From Rebecca billardiae RCC1528 (taxonomy: Eukaryota > Haptophyta): DNA of 64,000 bases. Below the pieces are notes generated by a model. That model ran no database searches, had not been told where the DNA came from, and saw only the letters and a program-made list of their open reading frames with translations. Numbering within the stretch: the first letter of the stretch is position 1; each line of letters begins with the position of its first letter. Both the position numbers and the translations under genes were made by a program. The stretch spans positions 1,550,001 to 1,614,000 of the forward strand of contig OZ251223.1 of NCBI GenBank assembly GCA_965240325.2, read 5' to 3'. This document shows, one piece after another, positions 10,501-19,425 of the stretch.

Positions 10501-11827
10501 AGTTCTGGCACGTCCAGTACGGCACGCCATTGTCGATGCCATAGCTGCGCGCGCGCGTGGGGCAGGGTACGGACGGCGGCGGGCGGAGGGGGCGGCGCGG
10601 GTGAGGCAGGGCGGGCGCGGGCAGGCTCGGCGCGCGCATGCCCGCGCGCGTGCCCGCGGCCGGCTGCGCGGCCGGCGCTCCGCACCCGATCATCTTGACG
10701 GCGTGGCCGCCCGCCTGCCCGCTGCTCGGGTTGGAAGAGTAGACGCCGCGCCGGTAGTTCCAAAAGTCGTTGTACACCGTCATGGCGACGTCGACGGGGC
10801 CGGCGTGCGAGAGCTCGTGCATCATCTCGGTCGAGCCGCGCAGCATCCGCGTCGACTTGGGCTCCGCCTTGAAGTGCGGGTGCTGCGCCAGCTTCGAGTT
10901 GGGGCACGAGCCGCCCGAGTCCTTGGAGCCAAAGTGATCTTCGTAACTGCCGGACCCGCCCGAGCCGTACGGCAGCGTCGAGTCCTCGACGAGGCCGGTC
11001 ATCTCGAGGTACGCGCCGGACAGGTCCTGGAAGCCGCCCTCGCACCCAGCCTGGCACAGGTCGGCGTTCGGCCGCGGCAGGCACAGCTTGTTGCAGCTCA
11101 CGTGCTGCTGCACGGAGAGGCGCACGCGCAGCTCACCGGCCGACGCCTTGCACAGCCGGTCCTCGAGCATGCCCGTGTTCGACTGCGCCCAGCAGCTGCC
11201 GCAGCTGCCCTGGTCGCGCGGCGGCAGCTTGCAGTGCGGGTTCTCCGTGCGGAAGTCGTACGCGTCCGGCGCGCTCAGCGCCTTCTCCAGCGCGGGGTCC
11301 GCGCCCGCTGCCCAGTGGGCGGCCGCCTCGATCGGTCTCGTGCGGAGGCCGAGGTACTGGCGCGCGAGGCTCGCGTAGGTCCGACCCTGGAACATCTTGT
11401 ACACGTCGGCGTCGTACGTGCGGCCTGGATCGGCGTTGTGCTTCTCCACGTCGCATCGGCGGTTCGCCAGGCTGTCGGCGCGCACCGAGCAGCAGTACGG
11501 CACGCTGGAGGCAAACACCATCTTGCCGGTCGACTCGCGCAGCAGCACTTGCGCCGTGGCAGGGTGGCGCCCCTCCACCACGAACTCGAGCTCGTACGCG
11601 AGCGAGTCGGACTGCACCTCCGTCGCAGCCGAGACGAGCTCCCACTCCTCGATCGCACCTTGCGATCGGCAGTAGTGGCTGATGCGCACATTCATGCCCG
11701 CGATTGCGACTTGCGCGGCGCGCGAGACATTCCGCGCTGTCGTGGCGACAGGCGACGGGGCGCCGACGGGCTTGCGCACCGTCGGCGCGCCTGCGCTGCC
11801 GAGGAGCACGGCGACAGCGACGATCAT
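7531..11827 (-). CDS. Large membrane-anchored cathepsin-B-like cysteine protease with EGF and PPC-like repeats
   Basis: The model is complement(7531..7812, 7918..8721, 8867..10544, 10686..11827), about 1301 aa. Introns are GT..AG; two are multiples of three and so do not break the frame. A signal peptide (IVAVAVLLGSAGAP) is followed by a prosegment and a C1A peptidase domain. The catalytic Cys is in RDQGSCGSCWA, the His in GGHAVKMIG and the Asn in CQNSWGSGWG; SVQQHVSCN and an occluding-loop-like Cys-rich stretch recall cathepsin B. Then come a Pro-rich linker, an EGF-like module (ECGGHGYCH..CVCEDGYGGPAC), three beta-rich PPC-like repeats (FTNFDTKLSLFDGCP, SQLDTRLNVYHGCP, TNFNTVLRLASDC), a Cys-rich WENW/YWDWC module and a C-terminal TM helix (VLVSAALVALVIAAVAGVG). 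The protein is probably a type I secreted or cell-surface protease. The domain combination is unusual compared with ordinary lysosomal cathepsins of ~340 aa. Confidence 0.85.
9700..9745 (-). repeat. Short in-gene tandem repeat (Ala-His)
   Basis: GCGTGGGCGGAG repeats three times within the EGF-like module of the protease, giving HASAHASAHA. It adds residues between two EGF cysteines and keeps the frame. Confidence 0.7.
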
Positions 11828-12779
11828 CGTGCCGGCTCGGGGTTGCGCGTCGCTGCGCCGCCGATCCGCCGACGATGGTCGGACCTCCGTGACGGAGATC
11901 GCGGGCGGTTCGGGGTCCCAGCCGAAGTGATTTCAACTTTGGGCGCGCCTCAAATGCTCAATGCGGTTGCCTCACAAATACAAAACTGGCAGCGCTCGCT
12001 CGGCTCGTCGCACGCGTGTCGTCGTCGATGAATACCAGTTGGGGACTTTCTTTATTCATCATACGGGCTTATTGTTTTCGTCATGACGAGCTTATTGTCG
12101 GACTATGTGATTGACTCTGAAGCCATGCGGATGATCATGGGGCCGCGCGTCCAGGCACCGACTGTCACCCGGTCACCGCAACACCAGCACCGCATGCACG
12201 ACCAGTAGGATTCAACCGCCAGTCAAAGTAGGCGTCACCGAGCAGGCCGAGCCGTGCGCCAGCAGCTTGGGGCAACACGATCTGCGCTGCTCAATATTGA
12301 CAATAAGCCGGCGCCGCGGGCACTCCCGCCACTGCGGCACTCCGCACTCGCGGCCGCTCGGCGGACTCAATCAACTAGAGTTAGAGTCAGAGACATCAGA
12401 GATGCCACATGGCGGGTATGATACATCATTACCGCCGCCATCCCGGTATACTATTAGAAGTAGAATAAAACGCCAGACGGGCGGCACCCGGAGGTGCCGG
12501 AGCCCGTTAATTACAGAACGGGCTGAATATATCACGCGACTATGACTATGATGAGTAGTATGATACTGATGAGTGATGTACCGTGACTATCATGCGCAAT
12601 GTTGATGACCATATCATCGTCGACGATCACCGCCATCATCAATAAGACTCGTCAGAGGCGCCAAGCTCTGAAAGTAGCAGCAGCAGTAGTTGCGTGATAT
12701 CGTCGCGAGTATTGTCGTGTGCCCGCAGTATTGTCGTGTAGTGCCCGCGCATATTGCCAGACCGGTGCCGCTCGGGCAC
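11828..12779. other. Intergenic stretch, relatively AT-rich
   Basis: 952 bp with no convincing gene. It has simple ATGAT/CATCAT-rich runs around 12530-12650 and short unrelated frames. It contains the upstream region of the protease and the 3' flank of the DUF4239-like gene. No RNA gene is recognised. Confidence 0.4.
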
Positions 12780-13895
12780 CTATTCTCGCTTCGTCCCCTG
12801 CTCGGCGGTAGGCGCAGTGCGAGCGGTGGCGCCGCGGATGGCCTGCAGGAACGCGCCAGCGCCCGAGGCCCTCGGCGTCTCGATCTCTGCGGCGCCAGCA
12901 GCTGCAGCAGCGTCGGCCGCATCCTTCGCCGCCTGGGCCGCGTCATCCTTAGCGCTAATTGAGCGCTTCATCCAGGCGCCCTTCGCCGACGCCGTCTGCA
13001 TCAGCACGTACGCGCGCTGGTTGTCCCGCAGCGTGCCCAGCAGCTGCCGCGTCGCCTCGCTCGCAGGCCCCACGTTCCACACGCCCGAGAACGGGTCCGC
13101 CAGGTCGGCAATCACCAGGTCGATCAGGACGGAGGTGCCGCTCACCGTGGCGAAGATGACGGCCTCAAGGTGGGAGTGGGCTAGGTCGACGAGGAGGAAC
13201 GAGCCCACCACGAGCACCACCACCACGCGCAGCGTCCACCAGTGCTCCGTCGGCAGCTGCGCCGTCATCTGCGACATGCGCCCGCTGCGCGTGGACGTCA
13301 GGTCGTAGATCGCATCGGTCGCCTTCTCAAAGTGCACCGCCATGGCCGGCTGCAGCTCCGGGCTGATCTGGCCGAGGACGACGCCGAGGCGCTCGACCAC
13401 GCTGTACAGCTCGGCGACGCTCCCCAGCTGCTTCACGTCGCCGTACGTCGCGCTCTCGTCCAGGCTGCGCAGCAGCTCCTCGCCGTACGCGTAGGTGGCA
13501 TCGCACATGGCCTGCGTGTCCTGCGGCTTGGCGTGCTTGCAGAGCATGCGGCAGCAGTCGAGGAAGCGTTGGAGCGTGGCGATCTCGCGGAAGACGCTTT
13601 CCTGGATTGCACCATTCCTGTCAAAGTAGTACTGGTACATCTGGCAGCAGATCAACGAGTGGAAGAGCGCTGTGAGCGTCATGAACGGAGAGAACGCGTC
13701 CACGCCCGAGCCAAGGCCAGCCGCGTGCCGGACGAAGGGCGCGAGGTACAGATGCACGCTGTAGGCCACGACCGTCACGAGGAAGGACAGCGTGAACGGC
13801 CAATTCAGCTGTCGCATCAGCGGCGGCACCATGACGTCCAGAGATGTGCGACGAGTCGTCGACTTCCGTTCGCTGGCGGGGCAGTCTTCATGCAT
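12780..13895 (-). CDS. DUF4239-like (bestrophin-like) integral membrane protein
   Basis: Single-exon gene of 371 aa. Two hydrophobic segments lie near the N-terminus (FTLSFLVTVVAYSVHLYLA and SPFMTLTALFHSLICC) and a further pair lies around residues 215-260 (VVVVLVVGSFLLVDLA, VIFATVSGTSVLIDLVIADL), followed by LADPFSGVW. Paired central TM segments ending in a D-PFSG motif are typical of the DUF4239/bestrophin-like family, whose function is not well defined (membrane channel or transporter by analogy). The C-terminal ~60 residues are Ala-rich and disordered. The first ATG (13895) is used; a later Met before the first TM (VMVPPLMRQL) is possible. The family call rests on topology and the PFSG motif only. 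Confidence 0.65.
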   Translation of the reverse strand: MHEDCPASERKSTTRRTSLDVMVPPLMRQLNWPFTLSFLVTVVAYSVHLYLAPFVRHAAGLGSGVDAFSPFMTLTALFHSLICCQMYQYYFDRNGAIQESVFREIATLQRFLDCCRMLCKHAKPQDTQAMCDATYAYGEELLRSLDESATYGDVKQLGSVAELYSVVERLGVVLGQISPELQPAMAVHFEKATDAIYDLTSTRSGRMSQMTAQLPTEHWWTLRVVVVLVVGSFLLVDLAHSHLEAVIFATVSGTSVLIDLVIADLADPFSGVWNVGPASEATRQLLGTLRDNQRAYVLMQTASAKGAWMKRSISAKDDAAQAAKDAADAAAAAGAAEIETPRASGAGAFLQAIRGATARTAPTAEQGTKRE

Positions 13896-14151
13896 GATAT
13901 GGATCTGAATGACAGCGTTGCTGTGACATTCATGCCGTTCCCGAACTAGCCTGTCGCTCGCTACCCTCGAACTGTACTTACAGTACTATCATACTGTACT
14001 ACTAGCTTACCAGGGGGTAATTCTGTAGTACCGGGCACACTCCATGCTGCCACATGTCGCCACGGCGACCGAGCGATGCTGTGCTGTGCTGTGCGCGCTC
14101 TGCCGCGCATGCTCGACGCTTCCGTTCGCCGCCCGGAGAAAGGCACGCGCC

Positions 14152-16260
14152 TCACAGGGCCTCGACCGTCGGCAGGCCGAGCACGCTGAGCACGACGCGC
14201 AGCGTGTTTGCGGTGACCGTGCACAGCGCGGCGCGCGAGAGGCGAAGCTCGTCGCTCGGCGCCTTGAGCACCGGACACGCCTCGTAGAACTGGTTGAACT
14301 TGCCGCTCAGCTCGAACACGTACTCGCACAGCCTGTGCGGCAGCAGGTCCTCCTCGACCTGCCGCCACGGGGGGCGCGAGGGCACCGGCGAGCGAGCCGC
14401 GCGCGCGTCGGGCGCGGGGCGTGTTTTCATGCGCGCACGCCGCGCGCGTCCGTCGGCGGCGAGGGCGCGCACTGCGCACAAGCGCACCTGATCGAGGACC
14501 TCGGGCAGGCGCACGAGGTGCATGGCGAGCGCCGACTCCTCGGGCGTGTCGAGCATGATCTTCGGCGCGGCGCCCGCGCTCCCTCCGCGCAGCAGCTCCT
14601 CGCCGCCCGCCTTGCGCCGGATGCCCGAGATGCGCGCATACGCGTACAGCATGTAGGGCGCAGTGTTGCCGCTCAGAGAGAGCATCTTTTTGTACGAGAA
14701 CTTGTAGTTGGAGTTGCGGTTCATCGAGAGGTCGGCGTACTTGACGGCGGCGATGCCGATCGTCTGCGCCAGCGCGTCCACGTCGAGCGCACCGTCCCCC
14801 TCCGCCTGCCGCGCGGCCACGTCCTCGCGCGCGATGCGCACCGCCTCGTCAAGCAGGTCTGCAAGCCGCACCGTCTCGCCCGAGCGCGTCTTGAACTTCT
14901 TGCCGTCCTCGCCCAGGACCAGGCCGAAGGGCACGTGGGTGAGCTCGACGGCGGGGCCGACGAGCCCGGCGCGCCGCGCCGCGTCGAACACCTGCGCGAA
15001 GTGCAGCGCCTGCCCCGAGTCCGTCACGTACAGCACGCGCTCCGCGCCCTCGACGGTGGCGCGGTGCACAATGGCCGCCAGGTCGGTCGTCGAATACATG
15101 TAGCCGCCGTCGCTCTTCACGACGATCAGCGGCGGCGGCGGCTTCTCCTTGCCCTCCGCGGTGGCGGCGGCGGCGGGGTCGTGGCCCTCGGGGAACACCA
15201 CCCGCGCGCCGTCCGACTCGACCAGCACGCCCGCCTCCTCCAGCGCGCGCACCACGTCGTCGAGCCCCGAGTTGTAGAAGGACTCCCCGCGCTCCTCCAG
15301 CCTCTCGTCCACGCCGAGCGTTCGATAGATCTTCTCAAACTCGACGCGCGACTTGGCGCAGAGCGCGCGCCACGCGGCGAGCGAGTCGCGGTCCCCGGCC
15401 TGCAGCGCGACGACCGCGCCGCGCGACTCCGTCTGGAACCCCTCGTCCTCGTCGAACCGCCTCTTCGCCGCCTTGTAGAAGCTGACGAGATCGCCGAGAT
15501 CGAGGTCGAGCGCCCTGTCCTCGGACGCGGCCGCGATCGCCTCGGGCGCGACCTCGCGCAGGTAGGTGATGAGCATGCCGAACTGCGTGCCCCAGTCGCC
15601 GACGTGGTTGAGCCGGAGGACCGAGTGCCCCTGCAGCTCGAGCAGCCGCGCCAGCGCGTCGCCGATCACCGTCGAGCGCAGGTGCCCCACGTGCATCTCC
15701 TTGGCGATGTTGGGAGACGAGTAGTCGACGACGACGCGCTTCGCCGGCTTGCGCGGCAGCGCGAGCCGCTCCTCGTCGGCGAGCATCTCGGCGAGGCGGT
15801 GGGCGAGGGCGTCGGGGCGGACGCGGATGTTCAGGAACCCCGGCCCGGCGATCTCCGGCTCGACGCACAGCTCGCCCAGCTCGGCCGCCTCGACGAGCTC
15901 GACGGCGACGTCTCGAGGCTTCTTGCCGACGCGCTTGGCGAGCGACATCGCGGCGTTGCACTGGTAGTCGCCGAAGGCGGCCTTCGTCGCCGGTGCGACC
16001 AGGGGGTCGATGTCGCGCAGCTCCTCCCCGTACTGCGCCACGATCGCAGCGCGCATCCGCTCAGTCAGCCACGCTTTGACGTTCGCAACGCCAGCCGATG
16101 CCTGCTCGCTGCCCGACGCCGCCTCGCGCGCGGGCGGTGCGGCGGTGAGGCGGTGGCCCGAGCGCGCGCGCGATACAGCGCGCGTGACAAACGAGCTATA
16201 CGCTTGCAACGCCGCCGAAGGCCGGGCGATGGCGAGCATGACCACCAGCACGAGTCGCAT
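14152..16260 (-). CDS. RARS: Arginyl-tRNA synthetase, two exons, with possible plastid leader
   Basis: The model is complement(14152..14358, 14488..16260), 702 codons-worth of DNA giving 659 aa; the single 129-bp intron is in frame and joins EVLDQ to VEEDLLPH. This class Ia synthetase charges tRNA-Arg. Visible features: an N-terminal Add-1 type domain (FGDYQCNAAMSLAKRVGKKP), the HIGH-type motif in EMHVGHLRSTVIGDALARLL, SPNIAKE just before it, the degenerate KMSKS-like loop GKKFKTRSG, and an anticodon-binding DALR end (SGKFNQFYEACPVL). The first ~25 residues are hydrophobic (MRLVLVVMLAIARPSAALQA) and followed by Ser/Arg-rich sequence. This looks like a signal peptide plus transit peptide for a complex plastid, possibly shared with mitochondria (inference). 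An upstream extension of the same open frame runs into the CS-domain gene and is not coding. It is divergent from that gene with 84 bp between. Confidence 0.93.
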   Translation of the reverse strand: MRLVLVVMLAIARPSAALQAYSSFVTRAVSRARSGHRLTAAPPAREAASGSEQASAGVANVKAWLTERMRAAIVAQYGEELRDIDPLVAPATKAAFGDYQCNAAMSLAKRVGKKPRDVAVELVEAAELGELCVEPEIAGPGFLNIRVRPDALAHRLAEMLADEERLALPRKPAKRVVVDYSSPNIAKEMHVGHLRSTVIGDALARLLELQGHSVLRLNHVGDWGTQFGMLITYLREVAPEAIAAASEDRALDLDLGDLVSFYKAAKRRFDEDEGFQTESRGAVVALQAGDRDSLAAWRALCAKSRVEFEKIYRTLGVDERLEERGESFYNSGLDDVVRALEEAGVLVESDGARVVFPEGHDPAAAATAEGKEKPPPPLIVVKSDGGYMYSTTDLAAIVHRATVEGAERVLYVTDSGQALHFAQVFDAARRAGLVGPAVELTHVPFGLVLGEDGKKFKTRSGETVRLADLLDEAVRIAREDVAARQAEGDGALDVDALAQTIGIAAVKYADLSMNRNSNYKFSYKKMLSLSGNTAPYMLYAYARISGIRRKAGGEELLRGGSAGAAPKIMLDTPEESALAMHLVRLPEVLDQVRLCAVRALAADGRARRARMKTRPAPDARAARSPVPSRPPWRQVEEDLLPHRLCEYVFELSGKFNQFYEACPVLKAPSDELRLSRAALCTVTANTLRVVLSVLGLPTVEAL

Positions 16261-16344
16261 CCCACAACGCACGGGCGTGGTGATGACCTGTCGGACGGCC
16301 GCGTGCCCGCGGATGCGAAAGCAGAGGCGGCCAAGACAGTCAGC

Positions 16345-17154
16345 ATGGCGGCCGGCACGGACGCCCTGCAGCGATGGCTGCTCGAAGAGCCGGAATGCGA
16401 GCTCGAGCTCGTGAGCTCGGACAGCGCACGTGAGCGCAGGTGGCCAGTCGTGCCCGAGCGCCCTTGCTCGCCGCCGTCGCCAGACGATGGGGCGGCACCC
16501 GAGACGGTGAGCGCGGCGAGCGGGAGTACCGACGGTCTCGCCGCCGATCCGGATGACTTGCGGTGGCGCGCCTGGCTCGCAGAGCGAGGGCACGACGTCG
16601 TCGTGCACGACGGGAATGTGCACCGCTATGCGCGTATGCGCAGACCGGCCGAGAGCGTGGCGCCTCCTGCGCCGCGCGCGCCTGAGGAGGATCCATGGGA
16701 TGCCATTCAAGCACCGCCACCAGGCATGGGTGCCAAAGGCGAGAAGCACGCGTGGACGCAGACCGTCCAATGGGTGGAGCTCTGCGTGCCGCTGCCACAC
16801 GGCACGCGTGCTCGCGATCTGCTCGTCGGTATCGGCAAGACGCGGGTGCGCGTCCAGCTCAAAGGCGCCCCTTCGGCTCTGCTCAATGCCGAGCTCGCAC
16901 GACCTGTGTACGTCGGTGATGGCGCGGGCGAGGCGGGGTCGAGCTGGGAGCTGATCGATCGTCGGCTGCTGGCGCTCCATCTCAACAAGTGGCACTCGCG
17001 AGAGCGTGCCAACTGCCGCGACGCCACAGAGACATGGTGGCCGGCGTGCTTTGCAGACGAGCCGCCATGCGCAGCTCGACCGCCAGTGGAATACTATGCC
17101 ACGAGGGAGTCGGAGGGCTGGCACCTTGACGGTGGGATCAAGTTTGCCGGCTGA
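16345..17154 (+). CDS. CS (p23/NudC-like) domain protein
   Basis: A 269-aa protein from the ATG at 16345. The first ~130 residues are acidic and disordered (e.g. EEPECELELVSS). A CS domain occupies about residues 135-235: WTQTVQWVELCVPLP, RARDLLVGIGKTRVRVQLKG, and SSWELIDRRLLALHLNKW, followed by TWWPACF, the usual closing W-W element of NudC/p23 folds. CS proteins are HSP90/HSP70 co-chaperones or dynein-related NudC scaffolds; the exact partner is unknown. The long open frame upstream on this strand is antisense to the ArgRS gene and was not taken. No intron is needed. Confidence 0.8.
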   Translation: MAAGTDALQRWLLEEPECELELVSSDSARERRWPVVPERPCSPPSPDDGAAPETVSAASGSTDGLAADPDDLRWRAWLAERGHDVVVHDGNVHRYARMRRPAESVAPPAPRAPEEDPWDAIQAPPPGMGAKGEKHAWTQTVQWVELCVPLPHGTRARDLLVGIGKTRVRVQLKGAPSALLNAELARPVYVGDGAGEAGSSWELIDRRLLALHLNKWHSRERANCRDATETWWPACFADEPPCAARPPVEYYATRESEGWHLDGGIKFAG

Positions 17155-17403
17155 CCCTGCGAGCCGCAGACCCGACCCGCGGGGCGCGCGGGAGACCCGC
17201 TTCGGTTGACAAGAATAGGACTGGCAGGCCGCAGTAGACCGTAACAGTCTGCTACTGTCGAGGGGAGTTGCTGCCGGTACCAGTAATTCGCACGCTCAGC
17301 GCGCTCGGAGCTCTCGTCTCGAAGAAGACCGCTCGAAGACTCGGGAACTTGCGGCAGCCAGTGGCAATCGGTCGTCAGACTCCTACTAAGTACTACGTGA
17401 TCG

Positions 17404-19038
17404 ATGGCGTCGTCGGCATCGGTCGCGCGGAGACTCACTCACATTGCTCCCTTTCGCAGTCCTACGCCGGTCTGGGCAGGCGTGCGCGCATCGCACCTGC
17501 GAGGCTTGTCGGCATGGTCTGCGTGCGCGCACTCCCACCTGCCTCGAGATCGCTACGCACCAGTCGCACCGTCGCCATACACCGCCGTGGAGCGCCGATC
17601 GGAGCAGGTGGAGACGCGGCGCACGCTCGCCGAGCAATGCACAGTTACCGAAGCGCCCCCAACGTTCGCTCGGCAGATCGTGCGCGCCATCTTCGCGTGG
17701 GCAAGGCTATGCCAGCTGCTCCTCCGCTTCGGGCCCCTCGTCGCGACCTCGTGGGTGCTCTTCCTGCCGGAGTCGTCGCTCACTGCCGCGCTCGCCGTGC
17801 GCTGGTGGCGCGCGCTGCGGGCGCGCGTGGAGCGCTCTGGCCCGTGCTTCATCAAGCTGGCCCAGTGGGCGAGCAGCCGGCCGGACCTCTTCTCGCCCAC
17901 GGTGACGGCACTCTTCGAGGACGTCACCGACCGCGTGCGGCCGCACCCGCTGCCTGCCACGCACGCGGCTCTCACGCGCGCGTTCGGCCCAGCCTGGTCG
18001 GACTCGCTCGAGCTCGCGGCCGAGCCCCTGGGGAGCGGGTGCATCGCGCAGGTCTACCGCGCGGAGCTCGGCGTCGGCGGGGCAGAGCGCGTGCCCGTCG
18101 CCGTGAAGGTCGTGCACCCGGGCGTGCGCGAGCTCATCTCCACCGACCTCGCGCTCATCTCGCTCGCCGGCCGGCTGCTGTCGATGGTGCCGGGCGCAGC
18201 GCTGCTCGACCCCGTCGGCATCGGCCTGGAGTTTGGGCGGGCGATGACGATGCAGCTCGACCTGGAGGTGGAGGCGCGCAACCTAGAGGACCTGGCGCAC
18301 AACTTCCGGGACCACGCCAGCGTGCTGATCCCCATGCCCATCCGGCCGTGGGTCACGCGCGACGTGCTGGTCGAAGAGCTTGTGCAGGGCGCGCCTGTGC
18401 TCGAGTGCACGCGCTCGCCCGCGCGGCGCAAGCTCGCGAGGGTGGGCCTCGAGGCGGTGCTCAAGATGCTCTTCGTGGACAACCTGGTGCACGCCGACCT
18501 GCACCCGGGCAACATCCTCGTCGTCGACGACGACGGCGCCGGCGGCGTCGCGCGCCTCGCCTTCCTCGACGCGGGCATCGTCAAGCGCATCGAGCCGGCG
18601 GCCTTCCGCACCGTGATCGGCGTCCTCGGCGCGATGATCCACTACGACGGCCGCGCGGCGGGGGAGCTCATCATCGGGCACGCGCGCGTGCCGCGGGCGG
18701 GGGAGGACACGGGCGCGTTCTGCGAGGGGATCGACGCGATCGTGCAGCACGCGCGCCGGCCGGACGTCAACTTCTTCGACCACATCGGCAGCTACATCCA
18801 CGCGATCCTCGGGCTGGCGTGGCGGCACCACGTGCAGCTCGATCCAAACTTTGTGGCGGTCGCGCTCGCCGTGCGCGTGGTCGAGGGCATCGCGCACCAG
18901 CTCGACCCAGAGATCCAAGTGGCGCCTCTCTGCCGCCCGTACTACTACCGGGCGGTCGCCGACAACATCGATCTGCGCGGGCTCTCCTTGTTTGGCCACG
19001 TGGCCTCGGAAAGCTCGCGTGACGATCCCTCGTCCTGA
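17404..19038 (+). CDS. ADCK2-like UbiB/ABC1 atypical kinase
   Basis: Single-exon gene of 544 aa. UbiB-family landmarks are present: the KxGQ-like segment GPCFIKLAQWASSRPDLF, the ATP-loop variant GSGCIAQVYRA, the catalytic Lys in VAVKVVHPG, HADLHPGNILVVDDD, and FLDAGIVKRIE in place of a DFG motif. The GSGCxAQVY wording and LDAGI match the ADCK2 branch rather than ADCK3/COQ8. The KxGQ Gly is Ala here (KLAQ), a visible deviation. Family members act on membrane lipid or ubiquinone metabolism in mitochondria or plastids. The N-terminal ~90 residues are Ser/Arg-rich and may be a targeting sequence; a hydrophobic segment (LVATSWVLFLPESSL) precedes the kinase core. Confidence 0.9.
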   Translation: MASSASVARRLTHIAPFRSPTPVWAGVRASHLRGLSAWSACAHSHLPRDRYAPVAPSPYTAVERRSEQVETRRTLAEQCTVTEAPPTFARQIVRAIFAWARLCQLLLRFGPLVATSWVLFLPESSLTAALAVRWWRALRARVERSGPCFIKLAQWASSRPDLFSPTVTALFEDVTDRVRPHPLPATHAALTRAFGPAWSDSLELAAEPLGSGCIAQVYRAELGVGGAERVPVAVKVVHPGVRELISTDLALISLAGRLLSMVPGAALLDPVGIGLEFGRAMTMQLDLEVEARNLEDLAHNFRDHASVLIPMPIRPWVTRDVLVEELVQGAPVLECTRSPARRKLARVGLEAVLKMLFVDNLVHADLHPGNILVVDDDGAGGVARLAFLDAGIVKRIEPAAFRTVIGVLGAMIHYDGRAAGELIIGHARVPRAGEDTGAFCEGIDAIVQHARRPDVNFFDHIGSYIHAILGLAWRHHVQLDPNFVAVALAVRVVEGIAHQLDPEIQVAPLCRPYYYRAVADNIDLRGLSLFGHVASESSRDDPSS

Positions 19039-19425
19039 TATCTGATCGCGATCTTGTGCGGCGTGCCGCCCGCGCGCAGCGGCCACTACTGCTGGTCAAC
19101 TGAACGTAGAGGCGAGGACTTGGCAGCAGACGATCTGACGCTGCTACTACCCGACGATGACTACACCGTCGTTATCATCGTCCGCGTTTTCGGACTGACG
19201 ATATGCGACGACGACTCCGTGAGGACGTAATAAATTATAATTAATATAATAATAAATAATATGCGCTAGCTGCGCCGGCGCATCATTATGACGCGACTGC
19301 TGCTCGATCCAGCAGCATCAATAACGATGATGATGACGAATATATATATATGCGCGCGATACGTACGTCGGAGCTATAGATATATATTCACAGATGAGTG
19401 TCAGCGCGTCGGGAGTCACTCACGA
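19039..19425. other. AT-rich convergent intergenic region
   Basis: 387 bp including AT-rich stretches (AATTATAATTAATATAATAATAAAT at about 19230-19257 is split by context; TATATATA around 19340 and 19378). These probably hold the 3' ends of both convergent transcripts. No gene is seen. Confidence 0.5.

Noticed and set aside
9089-12031. Long plus-strand open frame of 980 codons
   Set aside because: Antisense to the cathepsin-like gene; Arg/Ala/Val-rich composition is what GC-rich coding DNA gives in the opposite frame.
14044-16344. Long plus-strand open frame leading into the CS-domain protein
   Set aside because: Antisense to the ArgRS gene. Only the part from ATG 16345 has domain support.
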